A DNA stretch of 64,000 nt from Oscillospiraceae bacterium (GTDB lineage Bacteria > Bacillota > Clostridia > Oscillospirales > Acutalibacteraceae): contig DOQR01000002.1 of the NCBI GenBank assembly GCA_003514385.1, positions 128,339 through 192,338 on the forward strand, read 5' to 3'. This document shows, in pieces, positions 33,842 to 42,532 of this stretch. Both the position numbers and the translations under genes were made by a program. The notes below the pieces were generated by a model. The model saw only the letters and a list, made by a program, of their open reading frames with translations. It made no database searches and was not told where the DNA came from. Numbering within the stretch: position 1 is the stretch's first letter; each line of letters starts with the position of its first letter.

Positions 33842-36286
33842 ATGGAAGATAAATTTGAATCTGCGGCTCTGCTTATGCCGACCGTTGCGCTGCGAGGTCT
33901 CGTGGTGTTCCCCGGCATGCAGGTGCATTTTGATGTTGGCAGAGAAAAATCTATAGATGCGCTGAAAGCGGCGCTCGCGGGCGACAGAAAAATTTTCCTG
34001 ACCGCGCAGAAAGATATAGCGGTCGACGATCCCGATTTCAACGACCTCTATAAGCTCGGCGTTGTCGCGACTGTTTCGCGCGTCGCGAAGCTCCCGGGCG
34101 AGGGGGATATAGTGCGCGTGTCCGTCAAGGGTATGTACCGCGCGCGTCTCAACGGCATAGTCTCGACCGAGCCGCATCTTGTCGGCGCGATAAGAGCCTG
34201 CGCAATACGCAAATATGACAGAGAAAACGAGTACGGTCAGGCACTCATCAGAAGCGCAAAGAGTATCTTTGAGGGCTATGCGCAGAGTGCGCCCCAGCTC
34301 TCTCCCGATGTCGTGCTCGCGGTTCTCGGTTTTGACCATCCCGGCGACATGGCGGATTTCATCGCCGGCAATATAGCTCTCGAATTCTCGGACAGGCAGT
34401 CTGTTCTCGAAGAGCTCGACCCGATAAAGCGCCTTGAAAAGCTCTGCGTGCTCCTGCTCAAAGAGTCCCGTCTGCTCGAATATGAGGATGAGATTCAGGA
34501 GATGGTGCAGAAGCAGATGGACGACAGCCAGCGCGAATACTATCTTCGCGAGCAGCTCAAAGTCATTTCGTCCCAGCTCAACAACGGCGTGTCTCCCGAG
34601 GAGGAGATTCAGGAGTTCCGCGACAAAATCGCGGCTCTGCCCGTTGACGATGCGTCAAAAGAGAAGCTTCTGCGCGAGTGCGACAGGCTCGAACGCTATG
34701 CGGTTCAGTCACCCGAGGCGGCGGTGAGCAGGAACTATCTTGAGACCTGCCTTGAACTCCCCTGGGGCAAATATACAAAAGATAACCTCGACCTTACCCG
34801 CGCCCACAAGATACTTGAGGCGGATCACTACGGGCTCAAAAAGGTCAAGGAACGCATACTCGAATTCATGGCGGTGCGCTCGCTCGCACCCGATGTCGGC
34901 GGCCAGATAATCTGCCTCGTCGGCCCTCCCGGAGTCGGCAAGACCTCGGTCGCAAAGTCGGTCGCCCGCGCTATGGGCAGAAAATATGCCCGCATATCTC
35001 TCGGCGGCGTCCATGACGAGGCGGAGATACGCGGCCACAGAAAGACATATATTGGCTCAATGCCCGGCAGAATAATTGCCGCTATCCAGCAGGCGGGCAG
35101 CTCGAATCCGCTCATTCTGCTCGATGAGGTCGATAAGCTCGGCAGCGACTACAAGGGCGATCCGTCCTCCGCGCTGCTCGAAGTGCTCGATTCCGAACAG
35201 AACTATGCGTTCAGGGACAATTATCTTGAGATTCCCTATGACCTGAGCAAGGTGCTGTTTATAACCACGGCGAATGTCGCGTCCGATATCCCCGCGCCGC
35301 TCTATGACCGCATGGAGGTCATTGAGCTCGGCAGCTACACGGCGGAAGAGAAGTTCCATATCGCCAAGAAGCATCTTATCCCCAAACAGCTCAAGAAACA
35401 CGGGCTCACCGCGCGTCAGCTCCGCTTTACGGACGGCGCGATAAGAAATATGATTGACGGCTACACCCGCGAGGCGGGCGTCAGAAGGCTCGAACAGCTC
35501 ATAGCCTCCGTCTGCCGCAAGGCTGCCAAGCGTATAGCCGAGGGCGAGGAGAAGATAAGCGTCAAAGAGAGCGATCTTCAAGCTCTGCTCGGCAACCCGA
35601 AGTTCAAGGAGGAGAAGCTCAGGGATTCCGATGAGGTCGGCGTGGTCAACGGGCTTGCGTGGACTTCCGTCGGCGGCGAGCTGCTCGAGGTCGAAGCGGC
35701 CGTGCTCGATGGCACGGGCAAGCTTGAGCTCACCGGCTCTCTCGGCGATGTGATGAAGGAGAGCGCCCATGCGGCAATGTCCTATGTCCGCTCACGCGCC
35801 GATGTGCTCGGAATAGACAGCAAATTCTATAAAAATAAAGATATACATATCCATTGCCCCGAGGGCGCAGTCCCGAAGGACGGCCCGTCCGCGGGTGTCA
35901 CGATGACCACGGCGCTCGTCTCCGCGCTGACAGGCGCGCCCGTCAGAAGAGATGTGGCGATGACCGGCGAAGTCACCCTGCGCGGCAGAGTCCTGCCGAT
36001 AGGCGGACTCAAGGAGAAGTCCATGGCGGCTTACATACGCGGCATAAAGACCGTTATCATCCCCAAGGCGAATGTGCCCGATCTCGACGAGGTCGACGAT
36101 GCGGTGAAAGCGAATGTCGAGTTCGTTCCCGTCAGCCATGTTGATGAGGTGCTGAACATCGCGCTTCTGCCCGTCAGTAAGCCTGCCGAGGTCGTTGACG
36201 CGCACGATGACTCTAAAGACAGCAAACACGCCGATATCCCGGCGCACGATAAAACAGGCGGACGCAGAAGCCGCGTCACTCAGTGA
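33842..36286 (+). CDS. lon: ATP-dependent Lon protease
   Basis: 814 aa. The LAN domain at the N-terminus (LPTVALRGLVVFPGMQVH-like), a coiled coil around residues 220-260 (DDSQREYYLREQLKVI), AAA+ module with Walker A GPPGVGKTS near residue 361 and LLDEVDKLG, and the serine protease domain with Ser683 in GPSAG and Lys726 in LKEKS, 43 residues apart as in E. coli Lon. The C-terminus carries a short charged tail. It degrades damaged and regulatory proteins. engB starts 8 bp downstream. Confidence 0.98.
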   Translation: MEDKFESAALLMPTVALRGLVVFPGMQVHFDVGREKSIDALKAALAGDRKIFLTAQKDIAVDDPDFNDLYKLGVVATVSRVAKLPGEGDIVRVSVKGMYRARLNGIVSTEPHLVGAIRACAIRKYDRENEYGQALIRSAKSIFEGYAQSAPQLSPDVVLAVLGFDHPGDMADFIAGNIALEFSDRQSVLEELDPIKRLEKLCVLLLKESRLLEYEDEIQEMVQKQMDDSQREYYLREQLKVISSQLNNGVSPEEEIQEFRDKIAALPVDDASKEKLLRECDRLERYAVQSPEAAVSRNYLETCLELPWGKYTKDNLDLTRAHKILEADHYGLKKVKERILEFMAVRSLAPDVGGQIICLVGPPGVGKTSVAKSVARAMGRKYARISLGGVHDEAEIRGHRKTYIGSMPGRIIAAIQQAGSSNPLILLDEVDKLGSDYKGDPSSALLEVLDSEQNYAFRDNYLEIPYDLSKVLFITTANVASDIPAPLYDRMEVIELGSYTAEEKFHIAKKHLIPKQLKKHGLTARQLRFTDGAIRNMIDGYTREAGVRRLEQLIASVCRKAAKRIAEGEEKISVKESDLQALLGNPKFKEEKLRDSDEVGVVNGLAWTSVGGELLEVEAAVLDGTGKLELTGSLGDVMKESAHAAMSYVRSRADVLGIDSKFYKNKDIHIHCPEGAVPKDGPSAGVTMTTALVSALTGAPVRRDVAMTGEVTLRGRVLPIGGLKEKSMAAYIRGIKTVIIPKANVPDLDEVDDAVKANVEFVPVSHVDEVLNIALLPVSKPAEVVDAHDDSKDSKHADIPAHDKTGGRRSRVTQ

Positions 36287-36293
36287 GGTTTTT

Positions 36294-36875
36294 ATGAGAT
36301 TTGATATCATTGAATTCGACCGCTCTTACGGCACATCTTCTCAGCTCAAGAGATTCTCGGAGCCCGAAATAGTTTTTTCGGGACGCTCGAATGTCGGCAA
36401 GTCGTCGCTTATCAACAAGCTTTTTAACCGCAAGAATCTTGCCCGCGTCAGCTCTGTACCGGGAAAGACTGTCACCGTCAACTTTTTTAAGGGCGACAAG
36501 GTGAATTTTGTCGATCTCCCGGGCTACGGCTACGCCAAGGCGGCAAAGAGCGAGAAGCTGCGTTGGGCGGAGCTTATGGAGGGCTTTTTCGGCTCCGAGC
36601 GCAATATAACGCTCGTCGTTCAGCTTATAGACTCGCGTCACAAGCCGAGCAAGGATGACTACGATATGCTGAACTTCCTGAAGTCCGGCGGATACAGAAC
36701 CGTTATCGCTCTGACGAAGATAGACAAGCTCAACAAAACCGAGCGCGCCCAGCGCCTTGAGGCGTTCAAAACCGAGCTTGCCGACTTCCCGGATTACGAG
36801 ACTGTTCCGTTCTCGTCGCAGACCGGCGAGGGCGTGGATACGCTCAGAAAAATAATCGCTAGCGCGGCGGAATAA
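36294..36875 (+). CDS. engB: Ribosome biogenesis GTPase EngB (YsxC)
   Basis: 193 aa. ATG at 36294 with GTGAGG upstream; 7 bp after the lon stop. G1 FSGRSNVGKSSLIN, G2 region PGKTVTVNFF, G3 FVDLPGYGYA, G4 LTKIDKL and G5 SSQTGEG are all in order. EngB is an essential GTPase in large ribosomal subunit assembly. The lon-engB (ysxC) order is conserved in Firmicutes. Confidence 0.97.
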   Translation: MRFDIIEFDRSYGTSSQLKRFSEPEIVFSGRSNVGKSSLINKLFNRKNLARVSSVPGKTVTVNFFKGDKVNFVDLPGYGYAKAAKSEKLRWAELMEGFFGSERNITLVVQLIDSRHKPSKDDYDMLNFLKSGGYRTVIALTKIDKLNKTERAQRLEAFKTELADFPDYETVPFSSQTGEGVDTLRKIIASAAE

Positions 36876-36886
36876 GCAAAATAATG

Positions 36887-36908
36887 TGTAAAGTTATATA
36901 ACTTTACA
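36887..36908. repeat. Perfect 22-bp palindrome of the TGTAAAG class
   Basis: TGTAAAGTTAT followed by its exact complement in reverse, directly downstream of engB. No T-tract. Related hairpins are at 8396, 37042, 40686 and 45014. Confidence 0.7.
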
Positions 36909-37041
36909 GGCTGATCTGACAAATTTCTGCTTTGCGTTTGCCAATCGCATATAAACGCGAAAAGCGTTGAAAAATATCGGGTTTAGCGCTAAAAAACAAG
37001 ACTTAAAACGACCGAGCCCGATATTTCAGTGATACAAAACC

Positions 37042-37063
37042 TGTAAAGCTAATCAGCTTTACA
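37042..37063. repeat. TGTAAAG-class hairpin before lgt
   Basis: TGTAAAGCT (37042-37050), AATC loop, AGCTTTACA (37055-37063). It ends 8 bases before the lgt ribosome site, so it could affect lgt translation. The 130 bp between this and the preceding palindrome hold a small AACGC/GCGTT hairpin but no gene. Confidence 0.65.
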
Positions 37064-37087
37064 TCTTAAAATGAGAGGATGATGTAT

Positions 37088-38179
37088 ATGTCCGATTTCA
37101 CAACCGTATATTTCACATGGATCAAGAGGGGATTCAACATCCCGTCGACCCTCGTTGAGTTCTCGCTCTTCGGAAACGAGATAAGCATCAAGTTCTACGG
37201 AGTCATTATCGCCTTCGGCTTTATACTCGCCGCGCTCTTCGGCGGCAGAATGGCCTACAAGTGGCGCATAAGCCTCGATAAGATGCTCGATGTGCTCATC
37301 TACGGCACTCTCGCGGGAATAATCGGTGCGCGTGCGTACTATGTTATATTCCAGTGGGACTATTATAAGCTCCATCCGGCGGAGATACCGCAGATCTGGC
37401 AGGGCGGTCTCGCCATCTACGGAGGAATAATCGGCGGACTCATCGCCGCGTTCATAGTCTGCAAGGTCAGAAAGATAAATATTCTTAACCTACTTGATAT
37501 GGGCGGCATCAGCCTGCTTATCGGTCAGGGAATCGGACGCTGGGGCAACTTCATGAATCAGGAGGCCTTCGGCACAAATACCGACGCGCCCTGGGGAATG
37601 TGGAGCAAGAAGATTGCGGCGACGATAATTCAGGACAGTCAGCTACTCGCCGAAAAAGGCATAACAATGGATCCGAACAAGCCGGTTCATCCGACTTTCC
37701 TCTATGAGTCGCTTTGGTGCCTTATCGGATTCCTCATCCTCTATGTTATCTATAAGAAGTTCAGAAAATTCAGCGGTCAGCTTTTCCTCGGCTACGGCGC
37801 GTGGTACGGGCTGGGCAGAATGATAATCGAGGGCTTCAGAACCGACAGCCTCTATATCGCACACACGACTATAAGAGTTTCGCAGGTAGTCTCGGGTGTG
37901 CTTATGCTCGTCTGCCTTGTGCTGTATATAGTGTTCACAGTCAAATATACGAAGCATCCCAAGCCCATTGAGGGCGTGGATTACTTCCCGGAGGACGCCG
38001 TAAAGACCAAGAAGGAGCGCCTTGCGGACGAGGCCGCCGCTATGCAGGCGCAGACCGAGAAGACTTCCGCGGAGAAGTCCGAGGAGGTTTCCGAAGAAGC
38101 TCCCGAAAAAGAGCCCGAAGAAAAAATCGAGGAGACTCCCGAAGAGGAGAAGCACGAAGACGGCGAAAAAGCGGAATAA
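37088..38179 (+). CDS. lgt: Prolipoprotein diacylglyceryl transferase (Lgt)
   Basis: 363 aa. ATG at 37088 chosen over two earlier ATGs because GAGAGGA lies at the right distance. Seven membrane helices. QGGLAIYGGIIGG, GRWGNFMNQEAFG (the catalytic-core R-G-N-N-E region) and HPTFLYESLW are diagnostic. Lgt attaches diacylglycerol to the lipobox Cys of lipoproteins such as the one encoded at 1-1039. The last 65 or so residues are an unusual, highly acidic Glu/Lys-rich tail (EEAPEKEPEEKIEETPEEE) not needed for the fold. Confidence 0.96.
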   Translation: MSDFTTVYFTWIKRGFNIPSTLVEFSLFGNEISIKFYGVIIAFGFILAALFGGRMAYKWRISLDKMLDVLIYGTLAGIIGARAYYVIFQWDYYKLHPAEIPQIWQGGLAIYGGIIGGLIAAFIVCKVRKINILNLLDMGGISLLIGQGIGRWGNFMNQEAFGTNTDAPWGMWSKKIAATIIQDSQLLAEKGITMDPNKPVHPTFLYESLWCLIGFLILYVIYKKFRKFSGQLFLGYGAWYGLGRMIIEGFRTDSLYIAHTTIRVSQVVSGVLMLVCLVLYIVFTVKYTKHPKPIEGVDYFPEDAVKTKKERLADEAAAMQAQTEKTSAEKSEEVSEEAPEKEPEEKIEETPEEEKHEDGEKAE

Positions 38180-38202
38180 ATCAATTGAAAAGAGTGGATA
38201 AG

Positions 38203-39057
38203 ATGGCAAAGCTGATAGACGGAAAGCTTATTTCCTCAGAGGTGCTCGACTCGGTACGCGAGCGCGTGGAATATCTGAAAAGCCGCGGCGTTGAGCCGTG
38301 CCTTGCGGTCATAATCGTCGGAGACGACCCCGCCTCGAGGGTGTATGTCAACAATAAAAAGAAGAGCTGCGAAAAGGTCGGCATAAAGTCGCTCGAATTT
38401 GCGCTCCCCGCCGATACGAAGCGGGAGGAGCTCATCGCGCTCATTGACCGCCTCAATGCGGATTCGTCCGTCAGCGGCATACTCTGCCAGCTTCCCGTGC
38501 CGGAGCATATCGACTCAGAAGAGCTTATCCGCCGCATCTCGCCCGAAAAGGATGTCGATTGCTTCCATCCGCAGAATGTCGGCGCGGTGGTGACCGGCGG
38601 CAATGTGTTTTTGCCCTGCACCCCGGCGGGAATAATCGAGATGCTGAATCATGAAAATATAGCGACCGCGGGCAAAAACTGCGTTATCGTCGGCAGAAGC
38701 AATATTGTCGGCAAGCCCATGGCAATGCTCATGCTCAGAGAGAACGCCACCGTCACCGTCTGCCATTCAAAGACGGAAAATCTTGCCTCGTTTACCTCGA
38801 ACGCGGATATTCTTATCGCGGCGGTCGGCAGGGCGAAGATGATAACTGCGGATATGGTGAAGTCCGGCGCGGCGGTCATCGATGTCGGTATGAACAGGGA
38901 CGAAAACGGCAAGCTCTGCGGCGATGTGGATTTTGAGAGCGTCAGTAAAATCGCCGGCGCGATAACGCCCGTACCCGGCGGGGTAGGACCGATGACGGTA
39001 GCGATGCTGATGCGAAACACCGCCGAAGCAGCGGCGCATCAGAATAATATAAGATAA
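38203..39057 (+). CDS. folD: Bifunctional methylenetetrahydrofolate dehydrogenase/cyclohydrolase FolD
   Basis: 284 aa, normal length if the ATG at 38203 is used. DPASRVYVNNKKKSCEKVGI holds the catalytic Tyr and Lys, GILCQLPVPEHI and KDVDCFHPQNVG the folate site, GRSNIVGKPMAMLM the NADP loop and TPVPGGVGPMTVAMLMRNT the C-terminal signature. It interconverts 5,10-methylene-, methenyl- and 10-formyl-THF. It lies 23 bp after lgt and 51 bp before the PspC gene. Confidence 0.97.
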   Translation: MAKLIDGKLISSEVLDSVRERVEYLKSRGVEPCLAVIIVGDDPASRVYVNNKKKSCEKVGIKSLEFALPADTKREELIALIDRLNADSSVSGILCQLPVPEHIDSEELIRRISPEKDVDCFHPQNVGAVVTGGNVFLPCTPAGIIEMLNHENIATAGKNCVIVGRSNIVGKPMAMLMLRENATVTVCHSKTENLASFTSNADILIAAVGRAKMITADMVKSGAAVIDVGMNRDENGKLCGDVDFESVSKIAGAITPVPGGVGPMTVAMLMRNTAEAAAHQNNIR

Positions 39058-39108
39058 AACCGCTTTTGCGGATATCAGGAATAACTCATTTTGAAAGGAT
39101 GGTTTTTC

Positions 39109-39342
39109 ATGGCATCAGGAAAGAAACTTTATAAAAAGACGAGCGAAAAGAAAATCTGCGGCGTCTGCGCAGGTCTTGCCGAGTATCTCAACATCGATGT
39201 GACGGTCGTCAGAGTACTTTTTGTACTTCTTTCGCTTTTCACCACCGGATTCCCGGGACTTCTCGTTTATGTTATAATGGCGCTTGTCATGCCCGATGAG
39301 GATGATATTCAGCCTCCTTATGACAACAGCGTGGATCAGTAA
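39109..39342 (+). CDS. PspC-domain small membrane protein
   Basis: 77 aa. ATG at 39109 with AAAGGATG upstream. KLYKKTSEKKICGVCAGLAE then YLNIDVTVVRVLFVL, a Gly-Phe-Pro-Gly turn and a second membrane stretch ending YVIMALVMPDED are the classic PspC domain. In Proteobacteria PspC is part of the phage-shock envelope-stress response; in Firmicutes stand-alone PspC proteins are common and poorly understood. It ends the lon-to-pspC run, followed by a terminator. Confidence 0.92.
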   Translation: MASGKKLYKKTSEKKICGVCAGLAEYLNIDVTVVRVLFVLLSLFTTGFPGLLVYVIMALVMPDEDDIQPPYDNSVDQ

Positions 39343-39350
39343 CAGCGTCG

Positions 39351-39380
39351 GCTCTCCGGTTTTTAGCCGGGGAGCTTTTT
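39351..39380 (+). terminator. Terminator after the PspC gene
   Basis: GCTCTCCGG (39351-39359), 7-base loop, CCGGGGAGC (39367-39375) with one G-T pair, then TTTTT. Confidence 0.85.
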
Positions 39381-39426
39381 AATTGCAAAAAACTGCGGAA
39401 AACCGCAAAAAAATTTGCCGTAATGT

Positions 39427-39456
39427 TTGACAACCCGGTGCAGTATATGATATAAT
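39427..39456 (+). promoter_or_regulatory. Promoter of the rplU-prp-rpmA operon
   Basis: TTGACA (39427-39432), 18 bp, perfect TATAAT (39451-39456). Confidence 0.8.
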
Positions 39457-39462
39457 CACCTA

Positions 39463-39550
39463 TGCCGCATATCTCGGGCAGTGCTATGCACTATGAAGCG
39501 GATTATCCCGCCCGCACATAGCGAGTCTTAAAAAAGGAAGGTAAATATTG
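39463..39550 (+). ncRNA. Probable ribosomal protein L21 leader
   Basis: The 88-base untranslated leader between the predicted start of transcription and rplU has several complementary segments (for example GCGGAT...ATCCCGC-like pairings around GAAGCGGATTATCCCGC). Firmicutes rplU genes typically carry an autoregulatory L21 leader. The call rests on position and general shape; a covariance-model match was not possible here. Confidence 0.5.
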
Positions 39551-39862
39551 ATGTACGCAATTATCGAAACCGGCGGAAAGCAGTATAAGGTTCAGGCCGG
39601 CGATGTCGTATTCATCGAGAAGCTGGACGTTGAGCCTGAGCAGGAAATCACCTTTGACAAGGTCATGGTCGTCGGCAAGGATGACGGCGTCGTTGTCGGT
39701 ACCCCCACTGTCGCAGGAGCCACTGTCTCGGCTAAGGTTCTCAAGAACGGCAAGGCTAAGAAAGTCACCGTCTTCACCTACAAGCCCAAGAAGAATGAGA
39801 AACGCAAGCTCGGTCACAGACAGCCCTACACCAAGGTGGAAATTTCCGCTATCAACGCTTAA
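39551..39862 (+). CDS. rplU: 50S ribosomal protein L21
   Basis: 103 aa. [20 protein letters not shown] at the N-terminus, and at the C-terminus [20 protein letters not shown] followed by TKVEI, the L21 signature. The ATG at 39551 follows AAGGAAGG. First gene in the standard rplU-prp-rpmA order. Confidence 0.98.
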   Translation: MYAIIETGGKQYKVQAGDVVFIEKLDVEPEQEITFDKVMVVGKDDGVVVGTPTVAGATVSAKVLKNGKAKKVTVFTYKPKKNEKRKLGHRQPYTKVEISAINA

Positions 39863-39865
39863 CCA

Positions 39866-40171
39866 ATGATAAGAGCGGTATTTTTTGAAGGCGAAAACGG
39901 CAGGGGATTCGAGATAAGCGGCCATGCAGGCGGCAGCGCGGGCACGGATATAGTCTGTGCGGCTGTTTCTTCCGCAGTGTATATGGCGGCGAATACCGTC
40001 ACCGAGATTATCAAGGTTCACGCCGATATCTCCGAGCAGGACGGATACTTGAAGTTTTCCGTCGGCGAGGAAAATGATTCGGCTGCAGCAATCCTCGACG
40101 GACTGAAACTGCATCTGACTGAGCTTTCAAAGCAGTACCCGAAAAAGATCAAAGTCATTACGGAGGTGTAA
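39866..40171 (+). CDS. prp: Ribosomal-processing cysteine protease Prp
   Basis: 101 aa. The catalytic pair is visible as His in FEISGHAGG and Cys in [18 protein letters not shown]. It begins 3 bp after rplU and ends 4 bp before rpmA, the conserved Firmicutes location. Prp removes the N-terminal extension of L27; the L27 encoded next carries the matching motif ([10 protein letters not shown]). The process is essential in Staphylococcus aureus. Confidence 0.95.
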   Translation: MIRAVFFEGENGRGFEISGHAGGSAGTDIVCAAVSSAVYMAANTVTEIIKVHADISEQDGYLKFSVGEENDSAAAILDGLKLHLTELSKQYPKKIKVITEV

Positions 40172-40175
40172 CACA

Positions 40176-40460
40176 ATGCTCAAGATAAATATTCAGCTTT
40201 TCGCACATAAGAAGGGCGGCGGATCGACCAAGAACGGCCGTGATTCTGAGTCCAAGAGACTCGGCGTCAAGAGAGGCGACGGTCAGTTCGTTCTCGCAGG
40301 CAATGTCCTTGTCAGACAGCGCGGAACCCACATCCATCCCGGCAACAACGTCGGCAAGGGTTCTGATGACACCCTCTTCGCTCTCGTCGACGGCAACGTC
40401 AAGTTCGAGAGAATGGGCAAGGATCGCAAGAAAGTCAGCGTTTACGCTGTCGAGCAGTAA
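40176..40460 (+). CDS. rpmA: 50S ribosomal protein L27 with cleavable N-terminal extension
   Basis: 94 aa. [20 protein letters not shown]: the first nine residues are the Firmicutes-type extension, cleaved before AHKKGGG by Prp, which frees the N-terminus that reaches the peptidyl-transferase centre. The body ([19 protein letters not shown], then [18 protein letters not shown]) is typical L27. AGGTGT lies before the start. A terminator follows. Confidence 0.98.
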   Translation: MLKINIQLFAHKKGGGSTKNGRDSESKRLGVKRGDGQFVLAGNVLVRQRGTHIHPGNNVGKGSDDTLFALVDGNVKFERMGKDRKKVSVYAVEQ

Positions 40461-40482
40461 TCTGCCTGAATTTTTAAAATTA

Positions 40483-40510
40483 CGGCTTCGCTTCGGCGGA
40501 GCTGTTTTTT
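40483..40510 (+). terminator. Terminator of the rplU-prp-rpmA operon
   Basis: CGGCTTCGC (40483-40491), TTCG tetraloop, GCGGAGCTG (40496-40504) with G-T pairs, then TTTTTTT. Confidence 0.85.
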
Positions 40511-40685
40511 TATATTTAACGCTGAAAATCACTTATATATTGCTTAAATATCTGTAATAATGCGCGCTTAACAAAGTGATCTGTATACCTTTTATATATA
40601 GGGCATTTTCGGGCAAAAAATCTGTCGAAAAATGCAAGTAAAAAGCTCCGCCGATGTGACGGTACGGCGGCGGATAATTATCAAG

Positions 40686-40714
40686 AAAGTGTAAAGCGTT
40701 TTACTTTACACTTT
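40686..40714 (+). repeat. TGTAAAG-class hairpin with T-tract
   Basis: AAAGTGTAAAG (40686-40696), 7-base loop, CTTTACACTTT (40704-40714), followed by TTC. The 11-bp stem is perfect and the T-rich end could make it a terminator. Confidence 0.65.
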
Positions 40715-41041
40715 TTCGGTCTTTTTTGCAGGTAAAATTATGTAAAGCGAAGAGGTTTACAAGCCCTGTTTATTTTTCTTTGCCAGTATAGTTTGATGAG
40801 GGGTAAAACAAGTTTGAGAGCTTGAAAATGATTCTCTAAAAATATTAAAACGCTGAATTTGTTACGGATTTTCATTGATTTGTAACCATTTGTAACTTTT
40901 TGGACTTTTCACAAAAGTTTAGCCATTTTTTCCCATTTTAACGGGCGGTTTCAAGGGTCAGTGCCACACTTTGAGCGTTATCGTATTTGATTTGCAAGTA
41001 CGCTCTTGTGCAAACTGCACAAAATGAGAGCCTCAAAAAAT

Positions 41042-41070
41042 TTGACAAATGCCGATTGTGTCAATATAAT
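41042..41070 (+). promoter_or_regulatory. Promoter of the 3D/G5 gene
   Basis: TTGACA (41042-41047), 17 bp, TATAAT (41065-41070); both boxes are consensus. Confidence 0.9.
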
Positions 41071-41142
41071 AGCAGGAGTCGTTTCAAAAACGGCTCAGCA
41101 CACCCACGGAACCCAAAGCAAAGAACAAAGGAGTTTTACCTG

Positions 41143-42411
41143 ATGTTAGAGCATATCAAGGCTTTCTTTGCAAAACTGCCCGTGAGAAATATGTCAAAAC
41201 GCAAAGTTCTGGCAACGGTTTCAGCCCTTGTGATTATCGTCTCTGTTGTGACGATAACGGCATTCGCGGCTGCGGCGACTTATAAAGTCACCGTAAACGA
41301 GGCAGGCAAAAAGGCCTACACAGTTTCGACCCGCGCAGACTCAGTTGAAAAATTTGTTGAGGATAACGCGGACGCCCTGTCACTCGGCAAGTATGATTAT
41401 CTTGACACCTCTTCTTTCGAAGTCGGCGAGAACTGCACAGTGACCGTCCTTCGCGCGCAGGTCATCAGAGTTATCGACAATGGCGAGGAGCACTTTCTCA
41501 ACGGAGCCGGTCCTGCGGCTCAGATGCTCGAGAAGCACAACATGGCTCTCGGTAAGTTCGACGAGATAAACCTCGCCGACAATGAATTCGTCAGCAGCGA
41601 CAAGACACTTGAAATCAAGCGTTCGTTCGGCGTCACTGTTATAGCGGACGGAAAATCAAAAGATGTCCAGATAGCCTCCGGCACTGTCAAAGATGCAGTT
41701 GCCCGCGCAGGCATCACGCTCGGCGAGAATGACGAGACCGATCCCGCGCTCGATACGGAGCTCATCAACGGCATGGAGATAAACGTCCTGCGTGTTGAGT
41801 ACAAGGAGCGCACCGAGACCGTCAAGATCCCGTTCGACACAGTCACAAAGAGAACCCCCGATCTCTATGTTGACCAGACAAAGGTCTCCGTCGAGGGCGT
41901 GGACGGCGAGAAGATAGTCACCTATAAAGACAAATATGTCAACGGCGACCTTGACTCTTCCGAGACTGTCAACGAAAAGATAACCAAGCAGATGGTGACC
42001 GAGGTCATCCTCAAGGGCAGAGTCAAGCGCGTCAAGAATATCAGACTCAAGACTCATACGCCGATATCCGAGCTCAAAGTTCCCTCGAGAGTTCAGCTGA
42101 ACGCGAACGGCGTGCCCAAGAACTACAAGAGAATAGTTGACGGCACCGCAACCGCATATTACGGCGGCACGGGAACGGCATCCGGACGCAAACCGATGCC
42201 CGGACACATCGCGGTCAACCCCAAGCAGTTCCCCTACGGAACCGAGCTTTATATCGTCTCGCTTGACGGCAAGTTCGTCTACGGCTACTGCATAGCGGCC
42301 GATACCGGCGGATTTGCAAAGAGAAATTCCTGCACTGTAGACCTCTATATGAACACATATGAGGAGTGCTGTGCGTGGGGCTACAGAGGCGTGCGAATCT
42401 ACGTTCTCTGA
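41143..42411 (+). CDS. YabE-like cell-wall protein (DUF348, G5 and 3D domains)
   Basis: 422 aa. ATG at 41143 with AAAGGAG 9 bases upstream. A membrane or signal segment (residues 21-44) is followed by two ubiquitin-like DUF348 domains (starting near 47 and near 160), a G5 domain (about 220-293) and a C-terminal 3D domain (about 330-422) with VDGTATAYYGGTGTASG, AADTGGFAKRN and the Asp of TVDLYM. The 3D fold resembles the MltA double-psi barrel, and relatives such as YabE/YocH are peptidoglycan-active. It probably works in the wall during growth or spore outgrowth. It stands alone with its own promoter and terminator. Confidence 0.92.
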   Translation: MLEHIKAFFAKLPVRNMSKRKVLATVSALVIIVSVVTITAFAAAATYKVTVNEAGKKAYTVSTRADSVEKFVEDNADALSLGKYDYLDTSSFEVGENCTVTVLRAQVIRVIDNGEEHFLNGAGPAAQMLEKHNMALGKFDEINLADNEFVSSDKTLEIKRSFGVTVIADGKSKDVQIASGTVKDAVARAGITLGENDETDPALDTELINGMEINVLRVEYKERTETVKIPFDTVTKRTPDLYVDQTKVSVEGVDGEKIVTYKDKYVNGDLDSSETVNEKITKQMVTEVILKGRVKRVKNIRLKTHTPISELKVPSRVQLNANGVPKNYKRIVDGTATAYYGGTGTASGRKPMPGHIAVNPKQFPYGTELYIVSLDGKFVYGYCIAADTGGFAKRNSCTVDLYMNTYEECCAWGYRGVRIYVL

Positions 42412-42424
42412 TGAATTGAAAATC

Positions 42425-42452
42425 AGGACTGTCTTATAGGCAGTCCTTTTTT
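42425..42452 (+). terminator. Terminator of the 3D/G5 gene
   Basis: AGGACTG (42425-42431) pairs with CAGTCCT (42441-42447), followed by TTTTTTC. Confidence 0.8.
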
Positions 42453-42478
42453 CATGCCTATTCCACCACGCCCAACAA

Positions 42479-42508
42479 AAAATCCTATCCAATAGCGGAT
42501 AGGATTTT
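42479..42508 (-). terminator. Bidirectional terminator before the ABC ATPase gene
   Basis: AAAATCCTATCC (42479-42490), 6-base loop, complementary 42497-42508. A/T runs on both sides let it stop the minus-strand ABC transcript and plus-strand read-through. Confidence 0.8.
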
Positions 42509-42532
42509 TGTCTTATAAGCATTGCTAAATTT

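Larger units (their letters stand above)
40461..41142. other. 682-bp intergenic region between rpmA and the 3D/G5 gene
   Basis: No coding sequence is seen. It contains the rpmA terminator (40483-40510), a GC hairpin (TCCGCCG 40647-40653 with CGGCGGA 40668-40674), a strong TGTAAAG-class hairpin (40686-40714), a weaker one (TGTAAA 40741 / TTTACA 40756), a nested GCTCTTGTGCA / TGCACAA...AGAGC hairpin (41002-41031) and a clear promoter at 41042-41070. I looked for a c-di-AMP (ydaO) riboswitch and did not find its consensus. Confidence 0.6.

Noticed and set aside
40720-41142. c-di-AMP (ydaO) riboswitch before the 3D/G5 gene
   Set aside because: Such genes often have one, but the promoter at 41042-41070 leaves only a 65-base leader and the conserved core is absent.
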